From: Rubrivivax sp.
GTDB taxonomy: Bacteria > Pseudomonadota > Gammaproteobacteria > Burkholderiales > Burkholderiaceae_C
NCBI GenBank assembly: GCA_027484825.1
Contig: JAIXSE010000006.1
Coordinates: 1 to 64,000 of the forward strand
Reading direction: 5' to 3'
Length of the DNA stretch: 64,000 bases
Shown here: positions 1-8,348 of the stretch, piece after piece
How positions within the stretch are numbered: the stretch's first letter is position 1
How the letters are laid out: each line of letters begins with the position of its first letter
The notes under the pieces: generated by a model
The model's database searches: none
What the model was told of the DNA's origin: nothing
Seen by the model: only the letters and a program-made list of their open reading frames with translations
Position numbers and translations under genes: made by a program

Positions 1-3
1 AGC

Positions 4-603
4 ATGCGCGCTACAGCCTTGTCCTTGAATGCTTGTCCGTACCTTGCCACTGTCGTCCTTCATCGCCGCCCCCCCATTCTCGGATTTATCGGGGCGACAA
101 CTATTCTGACGCGGGGGGGGGGCGAGCTGGAGCATGCCTACGGGCGAGCTTCGGACATCCCGGATTTGCTTCGACAGCTCGTGTCACTGCCTTCGTCTGC
201 CGGCGACCAAGAACCTTGGTTCTCGCTTTGGAGCGCACTGGCCCACCAGAACGACGTCTACTCGGCGTCCTTCGCTGCAGTGCCGCACGTGGTGAAGGCG
301 CTAGCGAACTCTCCTTCAGCGGCAGATTTCACATACTTCCAATTTCCGGCCGTCGTCGAGGCGTGGAGGCAGCAGAAGGAGGTCGCGATACCCGACGATC
401 TGCGGGCTGACTACTTCGCTGCCTTGGCCGCGTTGCCATCGCTTGTGGCCCAGGCGGCCAACCGTGAATGGGATGAGGGCTTTTTGGTCTGTGCGCTCTC
501 GGCCGTTGCCGCCGCCAAGGGATTCGGGAATGTCGCCGAAGCGGTCCTTGAGATGACGCCAGAGGTTGCCGACGAATTCATGGAGTGGTTCTTCTCACGC
601 TGA
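4..603 (+). CDS. Immunity-like hypothetical protein, start uncertain
   Basis: The product is about 199 residues. From residue 41 it reads like a known family of short helical, HEAT-like proteins often seen next to polymorphic toxins: an L-E-H-A-Y-G box, then D-I-P-D-L-L-R, then L-W-S-A-L-A-H-Q followed by V-Y and A-A-V-P-H-V-V. I recognise the pattern from memory only; no toxin gene is visible beside it. The first 40 residues look unlike protein and are followed directly by a run of ten G bases at 113-122, so the annotated ATG may be wrong or the gene may be frameshifted. With nine G bases a different upstream frame, starting at ATG 33, would join the conserved part. The body of the protein is probably real; the start is not settled. 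Confidence 0.6.
   Translation: MRATALSLNACPYLATVVLHRRPPILGFIGATTILTRGGGELEHAYGRASDIPDLLRQLVSLPSSAGDQEPWFSLWSALAHQNDVYSASFAAVPHVVKALANSPSAADFTYFQFPAVVEAWRQQKEVAIPDDLRADYFAALAALPSLVAQAANREWDEGFLVCALSAVAAAKGFGNVAEAVLEMTPEVADEFMEWFFSR
113..122. repeat. Homopolymer tract of ten G
   Basis: Ten consecutive G bases lie just upstream of the conserved part of the first gene, 40 bases downstream of a run of seven C bases (69-75). A tract of this length can slip during replication and also causes sequencing errors. Gain or loss of one base changes which start codon is in frame with the gene. Confidence 0.9.
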
Positions 604-675
604 GGCACGGCCTCGCCTTCGTCACTGCCGTCGGGACGCCATCGAATCAATGCCAGCGATCAGTTCTTTGAATGG

Positions 676-1005
676 ATGCCTTCCGAGCCACCGCAACCGG
701 TTGAAGCCGGATCCTCGAGCAAACCCACCCCCACGGCCAAGCCCAAGATGCGGCCGAAATCCGTTGTCAGTGCCGTCAAGCTGCTTGCTGCGGACACATC
801 TGATGGGCGTGTCCATGTGGGAACGTTGGGATCGTATCTGCGGCGGACGGATCCAGCTTTCTCGCCTCAAACCCATGGTCACTCCGGACTTGTGAGTATG
901 CTGAAGACCTACGATCTGCTGAGTGTTCGTCAGGAGACTGGCGGTCACTGGACGGTGACGCTTTCGTCGCGTGCTGAAAGTTCCGAAGGTGCTGCAGCAC
1001 AGTAA
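676..1005 (+). CDS. Orphan OST-HTH/LOTUS domain protein
   Basis: This encodes 109 residues. A Pro/Ser/Lys-rich N-terminus (1-28) is followed by a winged-helix region at about 30-95 matching the OST-HTH/LOTUS pattern: a helix, then D-G-R-V-H-V-G-T-L-G-S-Y-L, then D-P-A-F-S-P with T-H-G-H-S-G-L and a final L-L-S-V. LOTUS domains bind RNA and in bacteria are normally the C-terminal part of NYN/PIN-type ribonucleases. Here no NYN domain is present. The frame stays open back to the stop of the previous gene (601-603), so this may be either a stand-alone domain or the tail of a decayed NYN-LOTUS gene. The domain call is fairly secure; function is inferred. Confidence 0.65.
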   Translation: MPSEPPQPVEAGSSSKPTPTAKPKMRPKSVVSAVKLLAADTSDGRVHVGTLGSYLRRTDPAFSPQTHGHSGLVSMLKTYDLLSVRQETGGHWTVTLSSRAESSEGAAAQ

Positions 1006-1059
1006 AGCATATGCAACCGACGAAGACGGCGCGTGGCGTCATCTTCAGCAAGGGCCTAC

Positions 1060-1149
1060 ATGTGGTCCTTGGTCGTCATGCTGGTGTGTCTGATTGGGGG
1101 AGCGGTGGTCGGTTTCCGAATCGCAAGGAAATGGACCATCCGGGTCTGA
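1060..1149 (+). CDS. Possible 29-residue membrane miniprotein
   Basis: An ATG 55 bases after the LOTUS gene opens a 29-codon frame. Residues 1-19 are a single hydrophobic segment containing G-G-A-V-V-G, followed by a basic tail with R, R, K and R, the usual layout of a one-pass inner-membrane miniprotein. An AGGG sequence sits five bases before the ATG. It has no family assignment and could be chance. The rest of the 1006-1349 gap shows nothing else I can support. Confidence 0.3.
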   Translation: MWSLVVMLVCLIGGAVVGFRIARKWTIRV

Positions 1150-1349
1150 GCCCTGCATGTCCCCTGCCGGAACCATCGAACGCACAGTGGAGCGGGTCAC
1201 CGTTCCATCGGAAGGTTTGATGAATCGCAGTCCACGCGCCGCTCGGAATGTCGCCGTCCCCGCCGCCCTACACTCACTCGCCAGAACCCCAGACCGGGCC
1301 CCTCTAACGTCCGCACCGCCCGCCCGCTGCGGCACAACACACGCATCGC

Positions 1350-2654
1350 TTGAACACTCTGGAGCAACTGCGCGCTGGCGCCCTGAAGGGCGTGCAGCGC
1401 CTCACCCTCACTGGCGCCGGGCTGACCACCTTCCCCGACGAGATCTACGACCTGGCGGAATCGCTGGAGGTCCTGGACCTCAGCGGCAATGCGCTGCACA
1501 CGCTGCCGGATGATCTTCCGCGACTGCACAGGCTGCGCATCCTGTTCTGCTCCAACAACCAGTTCACTGAACTACCGGCGGTGCTGGGGCGCTGTGCGCA
1601 GTTGGAGATGATTGGTTTCAAGACCAATCAGATCCGTCACGTGCCCGAGGCTGGCCTGCCCCCGCAATTGCGATGGCTCATCCTCACAGACAACCAGATC
1701 GGCGCCCTCCCAGAGGCCATCGGGCAGTGCTCCCGCCTGCAAAAGCTCGCGCTGGCGGGCAACCAGCTGCGCGCATTGCCGGACAGCCTCGCGCAATGCG
1801 AGCGGCTTGAATTGCTGCGCATCTCGGCGAATCAGCTCAACACCCTGCCCGAGTGGCTGTGCACGATGCCGCGGCTGACCTGGCTCGCCTTCGGCGGCAA
1901 CCCCTTTAGTCTGACCCACGAAACGACCGCGCTGGCGCAGGCGCCCATCCCGGCGGTGCCTTGGTCTGACCTGACGCTCGACCAATTGCTCGGCGAGGGC
2001 GCCTCCGGCCACATCTATCGGGCCCATCCGGCCGATGGGACGCCCGTCGCACTCAAGCTCTTCAAGGGCGGGCTGACCAGCGACGGCCTGCCCGAGAGCG
2101 AATTGGCCGCCTGCCTGCAGGCGGGTGCCCACCCGCAATTGATCTCGGTGCAGGCCCGTCTGAGCGATCATCCAGACCAGACCCAGGGTCTGCTGATGCC
2201 TCTGATCGGCCCCTCGTTTCGCACACTCGCCGGGCCGCCGAGCCTCGCGTCCTGCACGCGTGATGTCTATGCAGACGATCAGCGACTGACCGCTCAAGCG
2301 GTGATGCGAATGGCTGCCGGGCTGGCGTCCGCGCTGCAGCACCTGCATGCGCGCGGATTGCTGCATGGCGACCTGTATGCCCACAACATCCTGCACGATA
2401 GCGAGGGGGCGGCTTTGCTTGGGGACTTCGGTGCGGCCTCATTCGTAGGCGCCGCGCCGGTCGATCAGGTGGAGCGTCTCAAACGACTGGATGTCCGCGC
2501 GTTAGGCTGTCTCTTCGAGGAGCTGCTGGACCACAGCGAAGGGCTGACGCCCGATGAAAATGCGCGACTGAGCGCGCTGCGCGACGCCTGTCTGCATCCC
2601 AATCCGGCGCAGCGCCCGAGTGCGGACGAATTGGCCCGCGCGTTTCAACGCTGA
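1350..2654 (+). CDS. Leucine-rich repeat protein kinase
   Basis: The 434-residue product has about seven or eight leucine-rich repeats (residues 15-190, with repeated L-x-L-x-x-N-x-L and L-P spacing) fused to a protein-kinase domain (about 208-430). The kinase carries a glycine loop G-E-G-A-S-G (215-220), Lys236 in V-A-L-K, a catalytic loop H-G-D-L-Y-A-H-N (Asp341, Asn346) and D-F-G at 359-361. The usual HRD is therefore HGD, so it is a non-RD kinase but with all catalytic residues kept. No membrane segment or signal peptide is seen, so it is probably cytoplasmic. I accept the TTG start because the N-terminal M-N-T-L-E-Q-L-R-A-G resembles that of homologues as I remember them and no in-frame ATG is close. 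The target is unknown. Confidence 0.85.
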   Translation: MNTLEQLRAGALKGVQRLTLTGAGLTTFPDEIYDLAESLEVLDLSGNALHTLPDDLPRLHRLRILFCSNNQFTELPAVLGRCAQLEMIGFKTNQIRHVPEAGLPPQLRWLILTDNQIGALPEAIGQCSRLQKLALAGNQLRALPDSLAQCERLELLRISANQLNTLPEWLCTMPRLTWLAFGGNPFSLTHETTALAQAPIPAVPWSDLTLDQLLGEGASGHIYRAHPADGTPVALKLFKGGLTSDGLPESELAACLQAGAHPQLISVQARLSDHPDQTQGLLMPLIGPSFRTLAGPPSLASCTRDVYADDQRLTAQAVMRMAAGLASALQHLHARGLLHGDLYAHNILHDSEGAALLGDFGAASFVGAAPVDQVERLKRLDVRALGCLFEELLDHSEGLTPDENARLSALRDACLHPNPAQRPSADELARAFQR

Positions 2655-2670
2655 GCGGCCGACACACCAC

Positions 2671-3225
2671 ATGGATCTGAAAATGGGCATCAAGCAATGG
2701 ATCACTGCGGTCGCGCTGGCCGGTTCCAGCGCCGCTTGTATGTCGGGAACAAGCCCTGACTTCGCCATCACCGAGGTCAACGGCGAAGGGCGACTCCTCC
2801 TCATTACCGCGACGAAACTAGACCCACAGAGCATCGTGCAGCTGCAGTTTCCGGATCGTCAGTCTGGGACGCAATGCTGCCAGCGGCTGAAGGCCCGCCA
2901 GTTCAAGTTGAGCAGAGAAGAGGTCGTCACCAGCAACAAACTCACCGATGGGGAAGCCTTCATTTACGAGGCTCGCATTCCATCCAGCTGGCCATCGGGC
3001 CCTTTCATCGGCATGGCGGTGGTGGGAGACTTCAAACACTCCCGAAGCCAGAATCAGCTGCTGGAGGGTAGCGCCCCGAACGCTCCTCACTTGAAGGCAA
3101 CGCTCTGCACCAGCTCAGAGGGCGTCCACCTGCAGGCCAGGCGGGGGGAACAGCTCCAAACCCATCTCTATTTGTGGTTGGGTTATGACATCGCCGATCC
3201 CACATGCAACTTCATCCACAAGTAG
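2671..3225 (+). CDS. Putative lipoprotein or secreted hypothetical protein
   Basis: The frame is open from further upstream, but the ATG at 2671, just after the kinase stop, gives a natural N-terminus; 2683 is an alternative. Residues 5-22 are a short hydrophobic signal ending in S-S-A-A-C, a possible though not classical lipobox. The mature part is about 160 residues, rich in beta-like sequence, with a C-C pair and a final C near the end. I do not recognise the family. It lies 16 bases after the LRR-kinase gene and may be co-transcribed with it. Confidence 0.55.
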   Translation: MDLKMGIKQWITAVALAGSSAACMSGTSPDFAITEVNGEGRLLLITATKLDPQSIVQLQFPDRQSGTQCCQRLKARQFKLSREEVVTSNKLTDGEAFIYEARIPSSWPSGPFIGMAVVGDFKHSRSQNQLLEGSAPNAPHLKATLCTSSEGVHLQARRGEQLQTHLYLWLGYDIADPTCNFIHK

Positions 3226-3231
3226 CGGGAT

Positions 3232-3387
3232 ATGCTTGATGAGCAAGGCAACATCCTCATTAGAGGCGGCCATGTAATGGCAGCCACAGATGGGGAGCAA
3301 CCTAAGACAGCCGCTGACCGCACCTGGGTGCCGGACCTGGCTGTGTTACTTTGGCAGTCAATCGAGGTTTCAGGCACTGATGAATGA
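3232..3387 (+). CDS. Possible small protein, 51 residues
   Basis: A 51-codon frame begins six bases after the preceding stop. A purine-rich stretch (AGCGGGAT) immediately precedes the ATG, but the spacing is short. The N-terminus D-E-Q-G-N-I-L-I-R-G-G-H looks protein-like and recalls the opening strands of small beta-rich proteins; the rest is acidic with two Trp. No family is recognised. The position between two same-strand genes of unknown function makes translation plausible but unproven. Confidence 0.35.
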   Translation: MLDEQGNILIRGGHVMAATDGEQPKTAADRTWVPDLAVLLWQSIEVSGTDE

Positions 3388-3420
3388 GCCTGTGAGTCGG
3401 AGCCGGCACAAAGGATCACA

Positions 3421-4026
3421 ATGGACGCACGTACCCCGCTCACCGCCGAACACGAAGGACTAATTTGGGATCTCGCGGATCGCTATTTTGCGGATCGACA
3501 ATTGCGAGACGCCGCCTCTCCGCAGCAGCAGATCGAGGCGATCCAATCGATCCTGTCGGAGTTCGATGCCATCGAAACCGCCCATATTCCGGATCAGACA
3601 TACACCCACCAGCGGCTGAACTTGCTTGGTGCGGCGCTTGAGATCCTTCTCGCGGCTCCGGATGCCGTTGACCGATCCGCCTCATTGGCCTTGGCCTTCG
3701 CAACAGATGCCGTTGCGAGAATCCCCAATCGGTTTGCGAAGAACTCCCCCTTCGGCTCCGCATGCACGGAAGTCTGGGTCCTCGCGCACCAATCGGTCTA
3801 CCGCCTGCACCCCCAACGCAACCCGAGCTGGGACGCCCCCTTCCAGCAATTCGAGGCCGCGGTACGGGCCATGCATCAAGCGCCGCGCACGCACGCCGAA
3901 GGGTCGCTGAAATCAGCCAAGCAGCATACTGAACTCTTCGCAGTTGGCCGGTCCATGCCTTGGATGGCCTTGATCGGGGAACCTGCCGCTCAGGGGCGCG
4001 CTCGACCCGCTCCTGCCGGCAGGTGA
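3421..4026 (+). CDS. Hypothetical protein, 201 residues
   Basis: This is a mostly helical, soluble protein of 201 residues with no signal peptide or membrane segment and no motif I recognise. An AGGA sequence six bases before the ATG supports the start. Residues 1-145 have ordinary amino-acid composition. The last 20 or so are rich in Ala, Gly, Arg and Pro and may be a degraded or read-through tail. It converges with the MFS gene on the other strand, 83 bases away; no clear terminator lies between them. Confidence 0.5.
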   Translation: MDARTPLTAEHEGLIWDLADRYFADRQLRDAASPQQQIEAIQSILSEFDAIETAHIPDQTYTHQRLNLLGAALEILLAAPDAVDRSASLALAFATDAVARIPNRFAKNSPFGSACTEVWVLAHQSVYRLHPQRNPSWDAPFQQFEAAVRAMHQAPRTHAEGSLKSAKQHTELFAVGRSMPWMALIGEPAAQGRARPAPAGR

Positions 4027-4109
4027 AGCCGATTGCATCGTGGCGGGCCCCAATGGCCTAGGGCCCTTTGGCTTCATGCGGAAAATTCCGCGGCCGTATC
4101 CGCAGTCAT

Positions 4110-5300
4110 TCATTTCAAGGGATACACCGCAGACACCCGCACGCCAATGACAGCCAGCAGATGCGCTCCTGCGCACAGCATCATCATCGGACCGACGCGG
4201 GTGTCCATCGCCAGGGTTCCGGAGAGCCACAGCGCCAACGGCATCGCCAACTTGAACAGGGAGCCGGTCAGCCCGGAGATGCGGCCGATGAAGGCACTGG
4301 CGGTACTCTCCTGCCGATAGCCCCAGACGCACACGTTGCTGACCACAGCCGCGGCGTTATTGAGCGTCATCAGCAGCATGAGCCCCCCACCCGTACTGGC
4401 CCAAGAGAGACCGGCGATGCACACCATCTCCAGGCTCAAGCTGATCAGCAGCACTCGGCCCAGGCCCAGCCGTCGCCGCAGGCTGCTGCACCACCACCCG
4501 CCCGCCACGCCTCCCGCACCGGCCGCGGCATACAGCAGGCCAATGGCGCCAGGACTCCATTGCAGCTCATCGCGAACCCGAAAAAGCAGCAAGACTTCCG
4601 ACACCCCAACGCTGCCATTGATCAACACGACCAGCCAACTGAGCTGCCAAAGCGGCCGATTGGCGACCAGCACCCGCAATCCATCGCGCAAGTCATGCCA
4701 GAAGCTGTGCTCTGTTTTTGGACGTTCATTCGGCGTCAAGCCTCGCAGCAAGGCTGCGGCGAGCAGCAAGGCGAGCATCGGCATCCAGAGTCCGGACGTT
4801 TGGTGCCACGCGACCAGCATTCCCGCCAGCGCAGGCCCGACCACCGCTGCGACCTGCGCCACCACGGTCAATTGCCCAGTCGCCGGCAGCAGCAGCGCCT
4901 CCGGCAGCATCTCCTTCACCAAGCCCATGCGGCAAATGCCATAGACATAGTTGAGCGCCATCAGCAGGAAGGTGCAGCCGAGGAAGAACGGCAGCATGGC
5001 CACGCCAGACGGCAGTAGCAGCGCCTGCAAACCGAGCAACATCACCATGCCCACCATGGCGCGGCGGGCCCAACGACCCCGGTCGATGCGATCCACCCAC
5101 ACACCGATGAACAGCGCCAACAGCAGGTTGGGAAGCAGCTCCACCGCACGCAATTGCGTCATCACCGAGACGGACCGGGTCAACTCATAAAAAATCAGCG
5201 GCAATGCCAACTGATAGATCTGCGTGCCCAGCACAAAACTGGCGGACGAGACATACAGGCGACGGAACTGGGCATGACGCCAGAGGACGGTGGTGGACAT
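4110..5300 (-). CDS. MFS transporter (EntS/MFS_3-like exporter)
   Basis: The 396-residue product is an integral inner-membrane protein with about ten to twelve hydrophobic segments spread over its whole length. The loop between the second and third segments, G-V-W-V-D-R-I-D-R-G-R, is the family signature A. This subgroup commonly exports small molecules such as siderophores or sugars. The frame extends 80 codons upstream, but that part is not protein-like, and the ATG at 5300 gives the normal short N-terminus. It is divergent from an SgrR-like regulator with 156 bases between them, so the regulator probably controls it. The substrate is unknown. Confidence 0.85.
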   Translation of the reverse strand: MSTTVLWRHAQFRRLYVSSASFVLGTQIYQLALPLIFYELTRSVSVMTQLRAVELLPNLLLALFIGVWVDRIDRGRWARRAMVGMVMLLGLQALLLPSGVAMLPFFLGCTFLLMALNYVYGICRMGLVKEMLPEALLLPATGQLTVVAQVAAVVGPALAGMLVAWHQTSGLWMPMLALLLAAALLRGLTPNERPKTEHSFWHDLRDGLRVLVANRPLWQLSWLVVLINGSVGVSEVLLLFRVRDELQWSPGAIGLLYAAAGAGGVAGGWWCSSLRRRLGLGRVLLISLSLEMVCIAGLSWASTGGGLMLLMTLNNAAAVVSNVCVWGYRQESTASAFIGRISGLTGSLFKLAMPLALWLSGTLAMDTRVGPMMMLCAGAHLLAVIGVRVSAVYPLK

Positions 5301-5456
5301 GGAAGCGCAAGTGCAGTGGGCAGTTCGTCGGCGAGTGTCCCTGCAAAGTGGAAACGATAAGCGGGCAGAATGAGCGGCGGATTTCCGCTTTTCTTCACCC
5401 GGGTTCATCCCCTTGCGGCATTCCTCCCCGCCCACCCTCGCAACCCTTTCAGACCC

Positions 5457-7208
5457 ATGCCCCCAGCATTGAAGGACGTTATTGCGGAGCGTCATTCGCC
5501 AAGGCTTCAAGCAGTCGACCAATACATCCGGCTGGCTCATGAACAGGCCTTGAATGCGGCCCTGGCGATGCGCATGGAGGAGGTCGCCGCTCGTCTGTGC
5601 TGCGGAGAGCGCAATGCAAGACTGTTGCTGGCGCGCATGCAGCGCCTGGGCTGGCTCGTCTGGACCCCGGGGCGTGGGCGGGGCAAGGTCTCCACCTTGG
5701 TCCTGCGCCAGGACCCCGCCATGCTCCGCACCCAGCAGTTACGCCGTCTGCTGGACGAAGGGGACATGGAAGCGGCCTTTCAAGGCCTGCCCAACGAAGC
5801 CCAGGCGCGCATCAAGGAGGCACTGCCGGCCTTTCTCGGCGCGACACCCGGCGGCACCCTCCGCATCCCCTTCTATCGCCCCTTGCACGCATTGGACCCG
5901 CAGCATGTCACTCGACGCACCGAGGTTCATCTGGTGGGTCAACTGCTCGAGGGTCTGACGGCATTCGACCGGTACAAGGACTGCATCGTCCCAGCGCTTG
6001 CCCACCATTGGGACTGTCTGGAGGACGGCCGACGATGGCGTCTTTGGCTACGACCCGGGTTGCGATTCCACGACGGCCGCCCACTGCGCGCCCAGGACGT
6101 ACGCGCCACCTTGCTTCGCCTGCGTGACGAAGACGGCCCACATCAAATGCTGATGGCGCATGTCAAGCAGGTGGACATCCAGGGACTGCGAATCGATGTG
6201 GCACTGCGAGCGCCGGACCAACTGTTCCTGAATCGGCTGGCCACCCACTGCTGCGCGATCCTGCCCGAGGACGACTGGCTGCGGGACGACTTCGCTCAGC
6301 TGCCCATCGGTGCGGGTGCCTTTCGGCTGGTGCGCAACAACGAACACCGGGCCACGCTCGCCGCATTCGATGGGTACTGGGGCGCTCGGCCACTGATCGA
6401 CGAGATCGACTTGTGGGTGGTGCCGCCTGGCAGCCCCCTGCCGCCGGTCGATCTGAAGCTCGGCACTTCGCGGGCCACCGATCCCAATGGATCCAAGGCC
6501 TCATGGACACGGCTGACGCAATGGGAGCAGGGGTGTGAATACGTGCTGCTCAATCCCGCACGCGCTGAATTCGCATCCGCTGCGGCGCGGCGCTCTGTCG
6601 GGCATTGGCTGCGGACCCATGTGGCCCTCAACACATTGGGGTCCATGCATCGGTCGGCAACGGGCTGGCTGCCGGGTTGGCGTCATGCGCCAGAGCCGGA
6701 CCGGCGCGCGGTGGCGGCACCGGCGGTTCCTCGTCAACTGCGGATCGTCACCTACCAACTGGACGATCTGATCGTCCTGGCGCGCAGCGTGCAAGAAGCC
6801 TTCGAGCAGGCCGGCGCCACGGTGCATCTGGAGATCCTGACCGCTCCGACCTTCGTGACGCGCACCTGGATAGGGTCCGCGGACGTGGTGATCAGCGGCG
6901 AAGTCATGGGCGATGACATCGCCTTCGGATTGCATCACTGCCTATCCGGCGTGTCGCACTTCCATGCGTGGATGGGCGCAGCCATGAAGCGATCGCTGGC
7001 GACGACCTGCCGGCATCTCGCGGCAGAGCCTGACGCGGAGAAACGACTGGCCGGCTGGGAAAAGGCGTTTGCCGAGGTGGCCGAGGCCGGGGCCGTCCAC
7101 CCGATGCGCCACATTCGCCAGCAAGTCGAACATGCGCCGCATTTGGGCGGGGTATCGCTGGCCCGGTGTGGATGGATGGATTTTCGGAAGCTATGGTTAC
7201 CGGACTGA
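5457..7208 (+). CDS. SgrR-family transcriptional regulator
   Basis: The 583-residue product has an N-terminal winged helix (about 15-82, ending G-R-G-R-G-K) and a C-terminal solute-binding-protein-like domain (from about 145 to the end, SBP_bac_5 type, beginning L-R-I-P-F-Y-R-P-L-H-A-L-D-P-Q). This order is diagnostic of SgrR, which in E. coli senses sugar-phosphate stress and activates the small RNA SgrS and the exporter gene setA. The start at 5457 (M-P-P-A-L-K) matches SgrR length; an upstream ATG at 5370 adds 29 unlikely residues. The neighbouring divergent MFS gene parallels sgrR/setA, but I see no SgrS-like RNA in the 156-base gap. The ligand is unknown. Confidence 0.85.
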   Translation: MPPALKDVIAERHSPRLQAVDQYIRLAHEQALNAALAMRMEEVAARLCCGERNARLLLARMQRLGWLVWTPGRGRGKVSTLVLRQDPAMLRTQQLRRLLDEGDMEAAFQGLPNEAQARIKEALPAFLGATPGGTLRIPFYRPLHALDPQHVTRRTEVHLVGQLLEGLTAFDRYKDCIVPALAHHWDCLEDGRRWRLWLRPGLRFHDGRPLRAQDVRATLLRLRDEDGPHQMLMAHVKQVDIQGLRIDVALRAPDQLFLNRLATHCCAILPEDDWLRDDFAQLPIGAGAFRLVRNNEHRATLAAFDGYWGARPLIDEIDLWVVPPGSPLPPVDLKLGTSRATDPNGSKASWTRLTQWEQGCEYVLLNPARAEFASAAARRSVGHWLRTHVALNTLGSMHRSATGWLPGWRHAPEPDRRAVAAPAVPRQLRIVTYQLDDLIVLARSVQEAFEQAGATVHLEILTAPTFVTRTWIGSADVVISGEVMGDDIAFGLHHCLSGVSHFHAWMGAAMKRSLATTCRHLAAEPDAEKRLAGWEKAFAEVAEAGAVHPMRHIRQQVEHAPHLGGVSLARCGWMDFRKLWLPD

Positions 7209-7315
7209 GCCGCTCGCCAGGCCTGCGGGCATCGGTCTTCTTCAGGCTCAAGCCGACCTTGATTACAGCGGCTGCGCCGGCCGAAACCTTGTTCCCTGCT
7301 CACAGGAGATCTCAC

Positions 7316-7753
7316 ATGCGCGCAATGATCTTGGCCGCCATGCTGGCCCTTTGTGGTCCAGCCACCGCGCAGGATCAATCGGAAGACGTACTGACAGAGC
7401 GAGAACTGCGCGAAGCCTGCTCTTTCGAGGCTTCCGGCGTGCGGGAATGCCTGGAACAACGAAGGGCCGAGAGCGAAGCCACGCTCAAGACGGCGAATGA
7501 GTCCATTCTGACGGCGGTCGGCCGCTGGGATACGGATGCCAAATTTGCCAGCCAGACCAGGCAGAAGCTGAGGGAGTCCTCGTCGGCTTTCCTCAAATAC
7601 CGAGATGCTCAGTGCGCGTTCGCGACCTCATTGGGCGCCGGCGCCATTGGGAACGCACTCGAGATGCGCCGCTTGGCCTGTGTGGCCGAACTCAATCTTC
7701 GACGGGCGGCGTCACTGAGAGCCTCTGCTTCGGAGCTGCGTTCGCGCCAGTGA
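7316..7753 (+). CDS. LprI-like (DUF1311) secreted protein
   Basis: This encodes 145 residues with a signal peptide of about 19 residues cleaved after A-T-A. The mature part has four Cys in the spacing of the lysozyme-inhibitor LprI/DUF1311 family, ending in Y-R-D-A-Q-C and a later R-L-A-C-V-A-E-L-N-L-R. AGGAGA, eight bases before the ATG at 7316, fixes the start; the frame is open further upstream, but that would overlap the SgrR gene. Family members are periplasmic, and some inhibit lysozyme; that activity is not shown here. Confidence 0.8.
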   Translation: MRAMILAAMLALCGPATAQDQSEDVLTERELREACSFEASGVRECLEQRRAESEATLKTANESILTAVGRWDTDAKFASQTRQKLRESSSAFLKYRDAQCAFATSLGAGAIGNALEMRRLACVAELNLRRAASLRASASELRSRQ

Positions 7754-7807
7754 GCTGCCCCAGTTTCATGGCAATCACGGCGCGCTGTACAACTCCCTAC
7801 GCTCGCA

Positions 7808-8269
7808 TCAATCCATCTGCTCCCGCATCTGCTTCGCCTTGTCCCGATAGAACTTGGCTGACGCCTTGTTCCCCGCGCGCTCAAACCGGTCAGCCGCTTC
7901 AGACGCAGCCTTGGCCGCTTGTTCAAACGACTGGAGGATCAGAGCGCGGTCATTCGTCTCAACCAGCTTGCCGCTGCGAAACGCGCCCGCGCCAAAACCT
8001 TGCCCGGGCTCGTCCAGCACCCCCAAGGCCAGCTCGCCTTTGGACACGCGGCCGAAGAACATGCGTTTGACGGCCGCTCCGTCCTGCTCCTTCAGCACCC
8101 CAAGCCCATGGGCCGTGTCGTCAGTGCAATCGCCATCCCACCGCATCGACGATGCGGCCCAGCCCTCAGGGGGCGTCAAGACGCGGCAACCCGCCCAAGT
8201 GGAGACACTCGTGGCCATCAAGGCCGCCACCACCATCACGGAGCGAAGGCGTGGATCAAATTTCAGCAT
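7808..8269 (-). CDS. Secreted hypothetical protein with helical C-terminus
   Basis: The 153-residue product starts best at 8269, giving a signal peptide of about 27 residues ending S-T-W-A. The mature protein has two Cys, a central region with short glycine-aromatic strands (F-F-G-R, G-Q-G-F-G-A-G-A-F) that resembles MORN-type repeats, and a charged Ala/Lys-rich C-terminal helix from about residue 105, probably a coiled coil. No family is named. It lies 79 bases beyond the end of the sensor-kinase gene on the same strand and could be the last gene of that transcript. Confidence 0.55.
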   Translation of the reverse strand: MLKFDPRLRSVMVVAALMATSVSTWAGCRVLTPPEGWAASSMRWDGDCTDDTAHGLGVLKEQDGAAVKRMFFGRVSKGELALGVLDEPGQGFGAGAFRSGKLVETNDRALILQSFEQAAKAASEAADRFERAGNKASAKFYRDKAKQMREQMD

Positions 8270-8348
8270 GGAGACCCCGGTTCCTTTGCATGCAGTATGA
8301 CCCAAGCGACTGTGAGCCTGGCGCAAACAGCGCCGCCCGCTGACAGCG

